A stretch of DNA of 64,000 bases from Pelecanus crispus (lineage: Eukaryota > Chordata > Aves > Pelecaniformes > Pelecanidae): the NCBI RefSeq assembly GCF_030463565.1, contig NC_134651.1, forward strand, positions 14,210,734-14,274,733. The letters run 5' to 3'. Shown piece after piece: positions 15,231 through 28,400 of this stretch (the stretch's first letter is position 1; every line of letters starts with the position of its first letter). The position numbers and the translations under genes are program-made. Below the pieces are notes generated by a model. It was not told the DNA's origin. It made no database searches and was given only the letters and a program-made list of their open reading frames with translations.

Positions 15231-15860
15231 AATCATAGAATCATTTAAGTTGGAAAAGACCTTTAAGATCATCAAGTCCAGCCATTAACCTAACACTACC
15301 AAGTCCACCACTAAACCAATTAAGGGTAGAGTAGCAATTTCATGTTTCCTGGCTTGGTGGCTGGGTTATTTTTTAATGAAAGTGAAAACTAGGAATCGTT
15401 AAGGTTGGAAAGGACTTCTAAGACCATCAGTCCAACCATCAACCCAACACCACCATGCCCACTAAACCATGTCCCAAAGTGCCATGTCTACCTGTTTTTT
15501 GAACACTTCCAGGGATGGTGACTCCACCACCTCTCTAGGCAGCCTGTTCCAATGCTTGACTACTCTTTCTGTGAAGAAATTTTTCCTAATATCCAATCTA
15601 AACCTCCCCTGATGCAGTTTGAGCCCATTTCGTCTCGTCCTATTGCTAACTACATGGGAGAAGAGACCAACACCCACCTCACTACACCCTCCTTTCAGGT
15701 AGTTGTAGAGAGCAATAAGGTCTCCCCTCAGCCTCCTCTTCTCCAGGCTAAACAACCCCAGTTCCCTCAGCCACTCCTCATAAGACTTGTGCTCCAGACC
15801 CTTCACCAGCTTCCTTGCCCTTCTCTGAACACGCTCCAGCACCTTAATGTCTTTCTTGTA
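15231..15860 (-). mobile_element. 5'-truncated CR1 LINE, same subfamily as the copy near 53 kb
   Basis: On the minus strand the 5' end is near 15,860, at the codons for YKKDI, and the 3' tail of ATAGAATC-type repeats is at 15,231. A 126-codon frame (15,842 to 15,462) carries [17 protein letters not shown] and [15 protein letters not shown]. It also ends in ALWDMV. The 3' UTR again shows two tail blocks (starting at 15,238 and 15,393), 155 bp apart. An AAT-type repeat abuts the 5' end. Confidence 0.93.
15462..15842 (-). pseudogene. CR1 ORF2 C-terminal remnant (126 codons)
   Basis: This is the last 126 codons of CR1 ORF2, starting in the segment [20 protein letters not shown] and ending at the natural stop. 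It is a truncated retrotransposon relic with no catalytic domain. Confidence 0.85.
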
Positions 15861-15874
15861 ATAATAATAATAAT
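15859..15874. repeat. Short (TAA)n microsatellite
   Basis: About five TAA units lie immediately next to the 5' truncation point of the CR1 at 15,231-15,860. Confidence 0.8.
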
Positions 15875-18800
15875 CGACTCTTATGTGAGATTGATACTGC
15901 AGCTGTACAAAGTCAACTTCCTATAATTTCCCTGGTTTCCTAGCAAGACAAGTGCTGGATTCTCTCTCTATTTATGTCTGCATATTCAAAATGGATGCTT
16001 TTGCTTTAGCCTAACACAAGTTAACGGATGCTGATTTAGCAAAATGTAAACATTACTTGTGGAGATCAACTTGGGATCTGATGGTCTGATGCTCTAGGGG
16101 TCTATTAAGTCTTCAGAAGTTTCTTTCCACCTTAAGTAATGTACAAGCAGTTTCTTATTGACATCCCAGCAGATGCCATTGTGAGGTTTCCATAGACATA
16201 ACTTGTTGGTTTAGTTTGGTTCTTTCTTTGGGTGATGTATGAAAATGAAATATAGTAAGAGCTGGGTTAAATTTTTCAAATCTTAAAGCTGATCAATGTA
16301 AAAATAAGTAAGTTTGTTTTCACAGAGGAAGGGAAAGAGTATTTGACATCACTGCAGAAAGCTTTGCATTATTTCAACAATTTGGAACTTCTGTTTCTTT
16401 TCCATCAAAAATAATTACCTTTTGAGGAAGTTATCAAAATTTTTAGGCTACTAAAAATCCTGTGAGCCTTTTCAGTGACAGGGATATTTGCCTGCCACAG
16501 CAGATTCCAAATCTAACTGCCAATTTACTTTTTACCTTTAGTTGCTTTAAGCATTCCTTCATTCTTGGACTCATTCTCTCAGACTTTACTTTTATATCAA
16601 CCCCAGTTTATCCTGAGATTGCAGCACTTCTTTGTATAACATCACTTCAGTTAAACACTTCAGAGTGCATCACTGAGGGAGTGGCATACTTGAAGGATTT
16701 GTGCCAACTAAGATATGCAGTAACTCTCTTTAAAATAATTTATTTAAATTTGTTCAAAACATAAAAAAGTATGTCTCTTTCTGCCACTGGCATCATTATG
16801 GACTAAGTATCAACTTTTTTTCTGTGAAGGTAACAGACCCAATGTTGATGAGTCAGGCTTCAGTAGACCTATGCTGATTGACACTGGCTGAAGATCTGAG
16901 CATATTCAAAGTCATGCAGCATTCAGAGTTGGAGCAGGAACCTTAAATCAGAGGTCTTTTCGATCTGTAGCATGTGGGTATGGCAAGAGGTTATCCATTG
17001 GAAGGCACACGTGGTATTGTAAAAAGATAAATGCAGCTCAGTTCCTCTGTCTTGTGGGTGCTGTAGTTAGCAGAACTCCTAACTTAAATGCCATGCTGTG
17101 TCTTCTGGATCCAGATGAGTCATGCAGACTGGCTGCTTCCGTCCCTAAAGAAAGGGAATGCAATGTTTCCTTCCTTTCTTCAGTGGCCTTGGCTCCTTCA
17201 TGATCAGCGAGGAAATACTGTCCCTTTGCCAGGCAGAAAAGGCAAATCACCACATCAGCTTTTCAGCCTGGAACCAGTCCTGGAACTGGTGAGGCTCAGG
17301 CTTTGGTAAGCCGGGAAGCACAAGTCACGCCTTTGCTGCTCCTGAACGAGGTGCAGCCAGCATGCCAGTTTCAGATACTTCCCTGGCTTTCTGCTTGCTT
17401 TCTGCCACATGGGGTGATGTGTCTATTGTAACACTCATATCCTGTATGTATTATTGTCTGTCTGTATTTGTAGGTACCCAGACATGCATTTGCCTTCCAG
17501 AATTTAACATGTTCCCACATGCTGTCTGCCCAGTGCACTCCAAGCCTGGGGCTGCGGGGATGTAAAACAGCTCAGCTTAGTCTGTCATGGAGGAAGGTTA
17601 AACTGAATCAGGTTATCCCATTGTAAACTAAGAGTGCACAAACAAGAAATACCATAGTCAGCTTAATGTAAGGTTAAGTGGACTATGCCCAAATCCTTTG
17701 ACTGTAAGGCTGTGGGACAGGAAACGATCTTTCTATCCTGTTTACATGGCTTCCGACATGGCAGGACTGTGACCTGTGTTTGGGACCACAGTGAGTGATA
17801 ATATAATGCTGTGTTTTGCTTAAAACTGCAGCCCATCTCAGCTCAGGTGCAGTGATTCTCTGAGGCTCAGAAACTAGGGATAATAAAATATCATGTGGTC
17901 CAGCTGCAAGCCTGATTACATGGGGCTTTCTGCCTTGCTGGTACATCACTTCAGGTATTAAGGCTTTCCCAAAGTGTACATGGCCATGGACAAACACAGA
18001 CCAACAAACAGGTGCAATGAACCATCTTCATTGCCCTGCCATGGAGGTGGAACAGAGCTTAGCTTCTGATGAGCACCTTGCTCTTCTGTATGCCATGCAA
18101 GCAAGATTGGCTTGTTACCTTCAGCTTTCTGCACAGAGAAGTGAAATCTATGCTGCCTGTTAAAGCCCTTGTCCTTTACTAGAGGCAGAGGGACTTATTC
18201 TGCCCTGCAAGTAATATTCCTATGAAGTACAGAAGCACTAGTGTAAAGTATAGGGCATGCAAAAGCCCAGAATCAGATGTTGACCCTACATGGTGGCCAT
18301 GGGCTAGGGCTTGCCAGCTGTATACGTGGCAAAGAGAGGGTACAGTCATAGCAATTAATTTCTTGCCTCAGGGTGGAACAGCAGACTTCCAAAAGCCAGC
18401 ATGTTCATGCTACATAGTGTTCAAAAGTCCTTACTGTTCCTGGAATGTTTCCTTAGCTCGTTTGCTTTCCCTTGTGCCCCTCACTGGACAATTACTGCGG
18501 CAAAGGTGGAAAATGGAGGTAACGGTTCAATCTAATCACCACCCCACCATGGAGAAAGCTACATCTCTCCTAACTACAGAGGAGGTGTTTAGTACTCCGG
18601 CTCAAGGCAAATATTTCCTCATCACTCAGCAGCAGTTAGGCAGGATGTGCCAAAGCCAGTCAGGTCTTGCAGCGTGAGGAAAACAAGAGCTGCATGGAAC
18701 TATCATCAGCAACAGGAGTCCTAGAGTTTAGACTCAGCTCTTGCTGCACTAAAACAGTTGACAGGCCACCTTACGCAGCTGCAGAGATTAAAGTTCAACA

Positions 18801-20809
18801 GACTTGAGTGCAGAGCTAGTGTAGCTGGCTGTTGTATTTAACTCTTTGAAGATCGTAAATGATACTTGTACCCTTCTTGCTAGAGTCTAGAAGATACGAA
18901 CAAGGAATCCCTTCCAAGGGCAGGTGTGGCTGGTGCAGAGGGTCCCTTCTGCAGCCCTGACAGATCAGGTTCCTCTACAGCTGTAGCTGCACTAAGCTGC
19001 TAAGTCAGTGCAAAGCAGGGCAGCCTTCCACAACCTGCTTTCCCTTGGGACGAGTCCCTGTTCCTGTGGCATCAGGGACCAGGCTGGATATTATGCCTTT
19101 CGAAGTCTTTACGTTTAGCTGACAGAAGGGAGATAAACCAGGCCAGCCTGATCTCATTCAAGCCAGCTTTACCTCAGTCAAATTTGCTGTATTGATTCTC
19201 ATGATGTTATTCCCTGTTTGCACTGAGGTCAGGACACTGCATACTGGATTTATGTCATGAACAGGCATGACAATTATTTTCTTCCAAGTGTTTGTGTTTG
19301 TAAAGCATTACCAGGTGGCCAGAGGAGTTTCTTAGGAGACAGCTGCTATAGCCTGAAAGTGTTTTAAAAAGATAAATGTTTTGATGGCTCCAACATGCTA
19401 CAGTTGAACTACGATTAAACTCTTACCTCAGTTCCAGTGGTGGAGAGCTTGTGTATCATTGGACTTACATTGCTTCAAGTAATGTAATGAGTAGAGTGAA
19501 TGCACAGTGGGAGCCTGGGTTCAGACCTTAAAAAAAGGTTACAGACCTCCATTGTTCCATTACTTTAAGTAATAGTATAGCTTTTGCCTTCAGAGACATA
19601 GATCTGAAGGTTTTCAAATCTTGCTTGTGCTATTGTAGACAATCGTGTCAGATCATACAGTTTATGAGCTGATCAGAACCCAAAGCAGAGCTTTGCTCAG
19701 ACTGGTGTCCTGCGTGTTGAACTGTGTTTCTGCTGGCCAGCCATAGCTAGGTTCTTTACTTTCTCTCTGGATCAATTCCAAGAGGTGGTATTTTATTCAT
19801 GAATACATTGCAACTTAAGTCAAATTTATGACTAAAAACTTGATGTAGAGGTTGCTGAAAGAAAACCATCCAAGTGAGTCTTCAAGAAACTTCAGGGTAA
19901 AACATTGTTTCTCTGCGGATTGATCTATAGATTTACGTACAGTGGTGCTAAACTGCACTCATCTGTAATGACTTTTCAGCATGGATGCTATATACTGGCT
20001 GTTGGTACCCCATATGCAATTTTCTCAGAGGTGTTTTAATTTTTAAGTCCCTAAGAAGTTATTAAAGATTTCTCAATAATTACAAAGGAACTGTACAAAG
20101 AGCAATTAAAAATGTCAGTTAGATATTTGCTGTATCAAATGTCAAGTCACATACTTTCATTTAGTGAAATTAGTTTCCAGTAGAGTTCATAACATCATCA
20201 ATGACCTAAATAGTGCACCTGACAGCTTGCCTGCCATCTCGAGCTGTAAATCTGGGTAACTAATGGTATATCGAAGAAGAAAAGGTCAATAAATGCAGAA
20301 ATGTGTGGAGAATCTAATCTTTCCCTGGCACTTGTTATTCCTCCCTTTTGCTCTCCTTTCATTTTATAATCTGTCACATTAAACTTGTCACACTCGGCAA
20401 GAGCCTGATCAGGACAAGTTTCCGATAAAGTTGCATTCATTCTTGCCACACAGCATCAGATGGACAAAGGCAATATGTGACTGCAGATCTGGGAACATGC
20501 AAGGGGAAAGCTGTGCTGGAAATGCAATTTAAGGAGGAGTCATGAATACGTGTAAATATATCAAATTTGAAACAGAGATGGGAGAGACTACAGAAGACAC
20601 TCATCTCTTCACGCACAATTAAAAAGGTTTCTAATGAGTTTGGTTTTGTTTTGAACAAAACTGCTACTGTTGAGAACAGAAATGTCTTGGGCTTCTGAGC
20701 AGTAGACCTGGTAGTCTTTCTGTCTGCCAGTACATTTTTTCCCTGTAGTGTGCTTAACACTTTGCCCAGTCCAGAAAGAAATGACTCAGTCAAAAGGACT
20801 CCCTCCATC
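15875..20809. other. Gene-free stretch
   Basis: There is no supportable gene. The longest open frame (18,222-18,677, 151 codons, plus) has no recognisable domain, signal or splice context and is treated as chance. A possible MIR relic lies near 16,905. Confidence 0.6.
16905..16956 (-). repeat. Possible MIR SINE relic
   Basis: The short match aaagtcatgcagcattcaga, then ggagcaggaacctt, resembles the antisense MIR core. It is too short and diverged for certainty. Confidence 0.3.
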
Positions 20810-21100
20810 TCCCTTGGGTGATTATTCTACAGCCTGTTAGGTGTCCCCATTAGGAAATGTTTCCAACATAATTTTCCCTGTGCTTACTTTTAAAGCATCA
20901 TTCTATGACTAGACACTACCCTAAATGACACTCTGCCATCATTAGTGTTTCCATTTCTTCTGTACTTGTCTATGGTTACCATATCCCCTCCAGCATTTCA
21001 CCGGTGTTTAGCTGAGCTGCAGATGTTTAATGTATTTAAACTTTCCTTGTATGCCAAGCATAGGACTGGCACCAGGATATTTATACACCATTAAACAACG
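20810..21100 (-). mobile_element. Possible L3/CR1-like relic
   Basis: Short matches occur in the expected order for the antisense of an old LINE ORF2: tgtccccattaggaaatgtt, accatatcccctccagca, then a segment ending ctttccttgtatg. The sequence is diverged, and the call rests on remembered consensus patterns. Confidence 0.4.
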
Positions 21101-21904
21101 GTGGTGCCTGTTAAATGTTAATTACTTTCTTCTGATGCTTTCGTGGTAGAGGTTGTGCTAGGGAACAAAGGCAGCATTCTAAACTACGTGAAAAAGGTGC
21201 AACTGCTAAATGAGAATGTCTTATAAACAGACTATATATAGTAGTATATTAGTTTAGTATCCAGCCTTGATTTAAGTCCACAGGGGAAGCGGTTAAATTT
21301 AATCAATGCCAACCTCTCAAACAAAGATGTTGCATGTATGTGTGCATATGAGAAATTCCAGCTATACTGATGAATATTATCAGGTTTACTAGGACTCTGT
21401 ATTTTAACTGTAAAGAATATCTCTAAAACCACTAGAGTCTTTTTGACTGTGGGAAGCGTTGCAAATGTTACCACACTATGTCTGAATGCATAATACGTAT
21501 GTGTTTTTGTATCTCAGCATATTTGGGTTTCTTTGAACTTTAAGTTTAGCTCTGGATTTCTTGAGTATATAAAGCTCACTTCAGGGATAGTTATATAATC
21601 ACAGTATTGTATATTACCCTAAATTGCTGATATGTACTGTCTACTTGAATTCCAAATACATTTTTTGAATTAAAGGTAGGGATGATAGCTCTGCCTTTTA
21701 TTAAAGTTGTAAACATTTAACGTTTACCTGTCTTTGGTTGCTTATAAATTTACTAAGCTTTAAGTCTTTGGGTTGAAATTTTCTATGCTAACTCTGTCTG
21801 TCGGACACAATATGGTATGTGTATGTAACTGTTATGGTCATTTCAGTGAATATTTTTAGGTTTTTCTGAGAATAAGGAAACAGGAAAATGTGATATAAAA
21901 GTGC

Positions 21905-22480
21905 AAGAACAGTCATACCAGGTCAGACCAGCCATCTGTCTAGCTCAGGGTACTCTGACAGTGGCCAGTACTGCAAGCATATTTGACACTTCCTTCAAAT
22001 ATTCTCCCAGCCTCCAACAATTTGTGGCTGAGGGATTTTAGAACCAGACACAACATTTTTGTATTTAATATTCCTTGAGGGATTTTCCTTTGGTGACTTT
22101 GTTTTTGAATCTGTGTAAGCTTTTGGCATCTAGAATATAAGTTGGTGAGGAGTTCCACTGTTTAAATACACACTGGTTGAAAAGAGGTCCTTTCTGTTTT
22201 TTGAGCCTATTTCCTGTCATTTTCAATTGAAGATCCCAGGTTGTTATATTGGAAGCAATCGTTTTGAAGGCTGGCCTCTGCCAAACCCATCTTGGTTCTC
22301 ATTTTGGAATAGAAACAGTCAGCTCAGAGCCCTTTGCTACGTAGACAAACTACATGTAAGATTGTTTCTTCCTGTGTGTATCACTTCACATTTATTAATG
22401 CTTATTGTTGTCTGCCCTTTTTCTGGTCAGAAACTCCATCTTGTCACCTTCATCTGAGATTTTCCATAATCATTCCTTAA
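21905..22480 (-). mobile_element. Old CR1-type LINE fragment
   Basis: The start resembles a common sauropsid repeat lead-in (accaggtcagaccagccat, then gacagtggccagtactg). Next comes aggagttccactgtttaaat at about 22,149 and cctatttcctgtcattttca at about 22,207. I recognise this order from the antisense of old CR1 elements in reptiles and birds. No reading frame survives. The exact borders are uncertain. Confidence 0.6.
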
Positions 22481-25400
22481 TACCTTGAATACCCGATTGT
22501 AGGTAGCAAACTGTCTTCTTGCTATTGTCTTTCTTTTGTAGGTTATTGCATGAAGCTTATTTTTCTCAAGGTAAAATTTTTAACAGTTTTCTTTGAGAAG
22601 CTTTAGCCACTTCATATGATAGAAAAAGAGGAAGTGGGAATCAGGATTGTCAGGAATATGCATGTTGCTATGCCCATGAGCATCACAAAATTTCATGGGT
22701 CATGTAAAAGGGAATGCAGCAGATGCTCAACAGCAATGATTAAGGAAACTGGAGATGTTCTATTTCACTGAAAGATAAGTACCTTTTATTTGTGCCACTT
22801 TAAAGGGCTGACTTTAGTATCTAAAGATCAACAGATTTTGGCTAAAGAATTAAATAGCAGACCCAATGCTGACTGAAATTGAGAGTGAGACTTGCTTAGA
22901 AATCAGTAGGGTGTTGTATCAAATATAAAAATAATGTTCCTGGGTTAAGAATGAATAGGAACTAGTCCAGGAAAGCAATTAAGTGAATGTCTAACTGTAT
23001 ATGCTTGGGTAAATATATTCATTGGGGATACATATTCTGAAATTGAAAACCATACTTAAGTGCTTTGCTGGACCCCTTGAGGAGTAGTATAGCTGTCTGT
23101 AAATATTGAATATATGTGAATTGTTTGAAATGTATGGCAAATTTGAAAATAACCTATTTGTTAGTATGCTTTTGACTATCAGCCTTGACTGAACATTAGT
23201 TGTTTTCTTCTTTTTCATACATCTCTCCCAGATTCCCAGTAAGCTGCAGACTTTGTGGGTTTTCTCTGGGGTCTGGTTTGGTCCCCACTGAAGTTAATAG
23301 GTGGCAAAGTTCATCAAAACAGTATCAGCAGGAATGTTTTTTCTTTATTTCTTTCAAAATAAAGAAAAAAGTATCAGCAGGAATTTTTTTCTTTATTTCT
23401 TTCAAAATAAAGTTTCTTAATCTTCTCCATTACTTCCTGCTGTTCCTCTCCAGGAGATCCATTCCACAGGGCCCATGGAATTTTGGCTTCTCATTTATAT
23501 TTGGAAGAAAAACAGATTTCAAAATATTGGAATTTCTCACAGGTCAGAAATTCCTTTTTCCAGATAGTTCTACATGAAAGGGACCCAGTGGCTTCTGTGG
23601 CACCTGGCTTGCCTGCATAGGATTGTCAGGCAGAGGCAGCAGCACCTGGATGGAGGAGGAAGGAGTGTACGGCAACACATCCACCACCTTGCCACGAGGC
23701 AAAGCACCCTCTGGCCCAGCAATAACCGAGCCTCTCCTTCTCTGATCCTTTGTTAAATCCGTCCCAGAATAATAGCTCCTTTGCTGAGTCAGTTTAACCT
23801 TTCCAGCTGTAAAGGTAGTGGATATCTTTGTTAGAGATGGGATTCTCAGAAGTTCCTAAGAGACAGCTGTCAACTCTCAGCAGCTTCCACTGGGACATTT
23901 CAATACTAGCCTGCCAGTAAGAGGGAATTTTGAAGTGTGCCAGGAGGCATTGTTCCTTGAGATGAGAATTTTTCCCCAACATAAAAACCCACCAGAAGTA
24001 GGAAATTCCAGTTAGTAAAAAAGTAATGAAAATAGTCCTAACGTCTCCCCCTACACAGTCCCTGCAGCTATTGTTTCAATTCTCAGTGTGTCATTTTTGC
24101 TGTCCACTCCCCAGTCTCTTTCTGTTAAATTTCTTGGGAGAATATAAGAAAATTTCACTGAAGTGCAGTAGAAACAGGGATAAGGAGGGACAGGAAGCTC
24201 ATTCTACATGGGATAAAAAAGTAGAATATAAATTATCCAAGAAGAAGTGTGTAGGGTGGCAAGGCACAGGCAGGAGGTGCGAGGGAAATCCTGAAAGGGT
24301 TCCGCTGCTGCTGCATCTTTTCAATTCCAATTGTGACTCTGCACACATAGTATTTCAGTATGGGTGTGCCATAGGTCTTCATTCTCCAAAGCACATGCCT
24401 CCTGTAGTCATTTCCATGAGTATGGAGAACATGTAACAAGCTACAATTTCACTGTTTCTGACTTTTTGTTTTCCATAATAGAGGACAGTCAAGGTTCACA
24501 CTTACACAGATAAGAAAGGCACCAGAGCAAATTTTAAAGCACTTTCTTCTATGAATGACAATGAACTGCCTTTTCTTTGTGGAAAACAATAATTAAAGGA
24601 GGCCTAGCTGATCTGATTTGTTTACAGCACCCTTAGTCCTATGACAAAGTCAGTCACAAAGTGTTTTGACAGAAGTTGAGTAGTCAGGAAGGAACGATAA
24701 AATACTGAGTAATGGACAAAAAAAAAGAAATCAGATTCTTTTGATGTATCTTAAGGGACAAAAGCAGATACCTCAAGATTCAGTACTAAAATTTAGCATA
24801 TTAAATTCTTGGAAGACCGGACAAATAGGAAGCTTGCAGAGTTTTGCAAATTTAACTTTATTTTATGCAGGTTAGTCCTGGCTGGGGAAAACTATGACTG
24901 ATTTCAGAGGGGTCCAACTCAATGGGGTCTCAGTTCAGGGACAAGGTTCTGAAGTACCAAGGTAATATGAATCTCAGAAGATTAGGCTTTCTTCATAGAG
25001 CCCTCTGGGGTCCAAGAAATCCCTTTTGCAGGGACTGTAATGTTCCTGACAGCCAGGTCCATGCTGGCACTGTGCACATTCCTTGCACAGCCACGCCATG
25101 TGTAGGAGCTGTGGTGTTCAGAAGAGGCAGCAGTACCATTTGAAACACCACCAGCCCAGGTTCAGAGCATGCTCATGTAACTGTCTGAAGTGAATTAATC
25201 TCCTGCCAGTGAAGGTTGTGGGGCATGTTCCCTTCAGAAACATTTTTTTGTTTGGTTGGTTTTTTGCCTTCTGTACCAAGAGTGCTCTGAACATCCCTCA
25301 GTTATAACTGTTAGGGTATTTTGCTTTCTTCAATGCCTCAGTGCATGTGATTCCTGCCTGCAAACTCCAGGACCTGGGTGATGCTTACATTATATCTGGG

Positions 25401-28400
25401 GCTTTAGCCACCCCCCCCAGAACACAGAGCTACATGTGACCGAGGACATACCATTCTCATTTCTGGGTTGCTCAGCATTGGTATCTGTTTTGGGCATGAA
25501 GAAGGAAGTGCAGGCACCAGCAGCATGCCATCTATTTATCCAGAGATGTGAAGATAAAAAGAGGTTCCTTGGATTTTCTACCACACACATAGGGAACATA
25601 AACATTCTGACCTTCACGAGCCTCTTTGTCAAAGACTTAGCAGCAGTGAAAGATCTTGCATAGCTCTGGTAAGGAAAAGGGACTCAGTCCTCTACAGCAG
25701 CTACTTCCATGAGCCTTATGTCTAGTTTTAAAGCACTCTGGGAAGAGAAATGAAGGCAAAAAAACAAGGAAATGAGCCAGATTCCCAGAGAAAGGAGCTG
25801 AAGGATGGTGGAATGAACGTATGTGCCTTTCAGAGACTCGAAGTAAGGAGCAGAAGAGGTTCTTTAGAAATGCCTTTCAGATCACTGCGTGACAGTACAA
25901 ATGCTGTTCACAGCATCCACCAACCTGGCTGGCCACACTTGTAATGCATCTGCCTCAAAGCTGTCCATGAGTACGTGATGTATGAAAAGGAGATGAAGGA
26001 GCTTTCACAGATAGGGGTCGTCCACCTGCTGTTTCCCTCTAGTTTCCCTTTATTCTAGTGCAGATTATCAGTGGAAAATACCACTGCTGGAGGGCAGAAG
26101 CTGCTTTATATGGCTCAGTTCAGGCTTCAGTCTGCTTTTATCCAGGACTAACTCCTTGAATTTCAATATTTTTTTTTTCTTATTGACAGCAGTACAAAGA
26201 GGAGAAAATCAAGTGATAAAAATCTCTTCCAGTAAGTGATCCTGGAGCTGTCTTTGCCATTATAGTCTCTCTTCACAGCAGGGTCTTAAGAAAGTTCAAG
26301 GAATGCATGTCTGTCAATTCAGGAACAGGCACGACAAGTCTAAGCGCCTTCCTGAACCACTGCCTTAAAATAACTCCACCAATGACCACTTGTGCAGTGA
26401 CATTTTGGAAAAGTGCACTGCCTTATTAGAAAACTCGACTGTGAATACCAGGCAATCTACTGCGGTTCCTGGGATGTCAGCCCAGAATCCCAGCAGCCTT
26501 CCCATCTCAGCATAGCTCAGAAAGTCAGTTTTTAAATCAAAATCTTCATGTAAAATAATAGATGTTTTGAGACGGGAAGCCTCATAAATTGGAAAATGTC
26601 AGTTGGTTTTGCAGAGGTTACTTATTTATTTTCACCTCATAAACATTTCAGAAGGGATTCTAGCACGTTGTTGAACTGCTGCAGTATTGGAGTCTTCCAT
26701 GTTTATTTACACACACCTAGTAAACTCCCTGAAGTAGCCAAAGGGCCTGGTTTCAGCAGCTCCATGGCTGGTGACTTCGGCTTTTCATTTTTTTGTTGTG
26801 CTGGATTAATGTTCTGACAGACAAATCTGAGCAAAGTGTGCACGTTAAATGCAGATGTTTGTTCCCTGAGGAAATGTGAGAGCCCACCAGCTAACCTCTC
26901 TAGTCCAGGTGCACGTGTCCAAAGAGGGCTGATGGTTAAATGACCAACTCAGTGTACCCTTTCTTCTGCAGCTGCAGCCAAAACTCTGTTTTCTGTTTGG
27001 AGCAATTGGCTTGTCTTCAGACTCCATCCCATCAGCAGCTTACCTGTCACACTTGGCACAGGTGGGTCAGCACTCTGTTCAGGACTTGCAGAGGACTTCT
27101 TGTAAGGCAGGATCCCAGCCTAACATAGGTCGGCTCAGCTCCAGCCAAGGTTACTGGCCAAATTCTCAGCTGCTGGAACATTTAGTTGATTTAAAGTCAT
27201 TATGAGAATCTGTGCAGCTCTGTACAGTGATTTGTTTCCACTTTCAGGGTATTTGTGCTGACTTGTCCACTGGAAACTTGCTTAAGCTGAAGTAAAGGGG
27301 TGTTTCCTCTGATTTCAGCTGGTCTTGGAGTCCCCCAGTTCTCCTGGACCACATCTTAATTTCAGTCACACCAAAGTAAATACTACTGAGGACAGAGAAG
27401 TTATAACACCAATATAGTGCTGTGAGATTAAAAAAACCCCAACCCTCTGTTACTTATTTTCCTAGTTTATCCTTCACCCTGTGCTTGTCTTCTCATGTGT
27501 CCCTCACCCTGTCCCAGTGCAGTGGGATCAGCCCCAGTTTTCCTGCCGCGAGCCTCCCCTCTGCAGTCAGCCCTCTGACCCTGCCAGCGGGGTTCGCTCT
27601 GGAGCTCACTAGCAGTGGTACTCGGGGTACCCCTGCTGGCCGCCCCCCCACCCCCCAGCATGTTTTCTAGGTAATATCAGTGGTTAAGCTTTCACCCAGT
27701 GAAAGTCAGCATGAGCCAAAAAAGTCAGCAGTTTTGGGCCAATGACAGGGAGATAAGTGTCATGGGCTAAAGCCACAGTGCAAAAGGTTTTTGCATGGGT
27801 GTTAAAGGATGTGTTCATGACAGGCACCAGGCTAGCTGAACCATCTGGACAACATCTTCTCCTACATCTGTGGGTGGTTTTTGTTCCATTATTTTTGTTG
27901 AGCCATATTACCTCCCTCATCTGGAATATCTCCATTGATTTTAGTGAATTTCTTGGGATTTTCATCAGCACTAAAGAACATTTAGTACATTGCTCCTAAT
28001 ACTGACATTACCTCGACCCTGCAAAGACTATGGCAAATGGGCTAAATGCGAAGTTGGGGTAGGTAAGAATACCCTCCACTGGAAATTCTGGGGACAGGTT
28101 TTGCAATCCTGATTATCTGTGCAAAACATACCTGATCAGTGTCTAAGCTGGTCAGAAAAAGTGACTAAACAAAACTGGTATAAAGGGGATGTGCAAAATG
28201 AATATGGCTTCCATTTCACTGGGGCTGAGGGGATGTATGGAATTGTCTGAAAGGAGTATAATGCAGAGTACGTGAGTGAGGTTGTGGCTGTCTGAAGAAC
28301 AAGATCAAATAAACCCTGCACAGATTTACATTGTCTGTGGATCTAGCTGCTGGTATTTTGGTGAATGTTATTGCTACTACAGCCATCTGTTGCATGCAAA

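Noticed and set aside
15552-15926. Plus-strand 124-codon open frame
   Set aside because: It is the antisense of the CR1 remnant at 15,462-15,842 and runs into the TAA microsatellite.
18222-18677. 151-codon plus-strand frame as a gene
   Set aside because: There is no recognisable domain, signal peptide or splice context, and the residue mix looks like random frame translation.
23200-23577. 125-codon frame over the tandem duplication
   Set aside because: The repeated residues come from the 49-bp DNA duplication, not from protein repeats.
27467-27670. GC-rich patch with open frames on both strands as an exon or CpG island
   Set aside because: It is short, dominated by C runs and Pro/Ser/Arg codons, and has no splice or family evidence.
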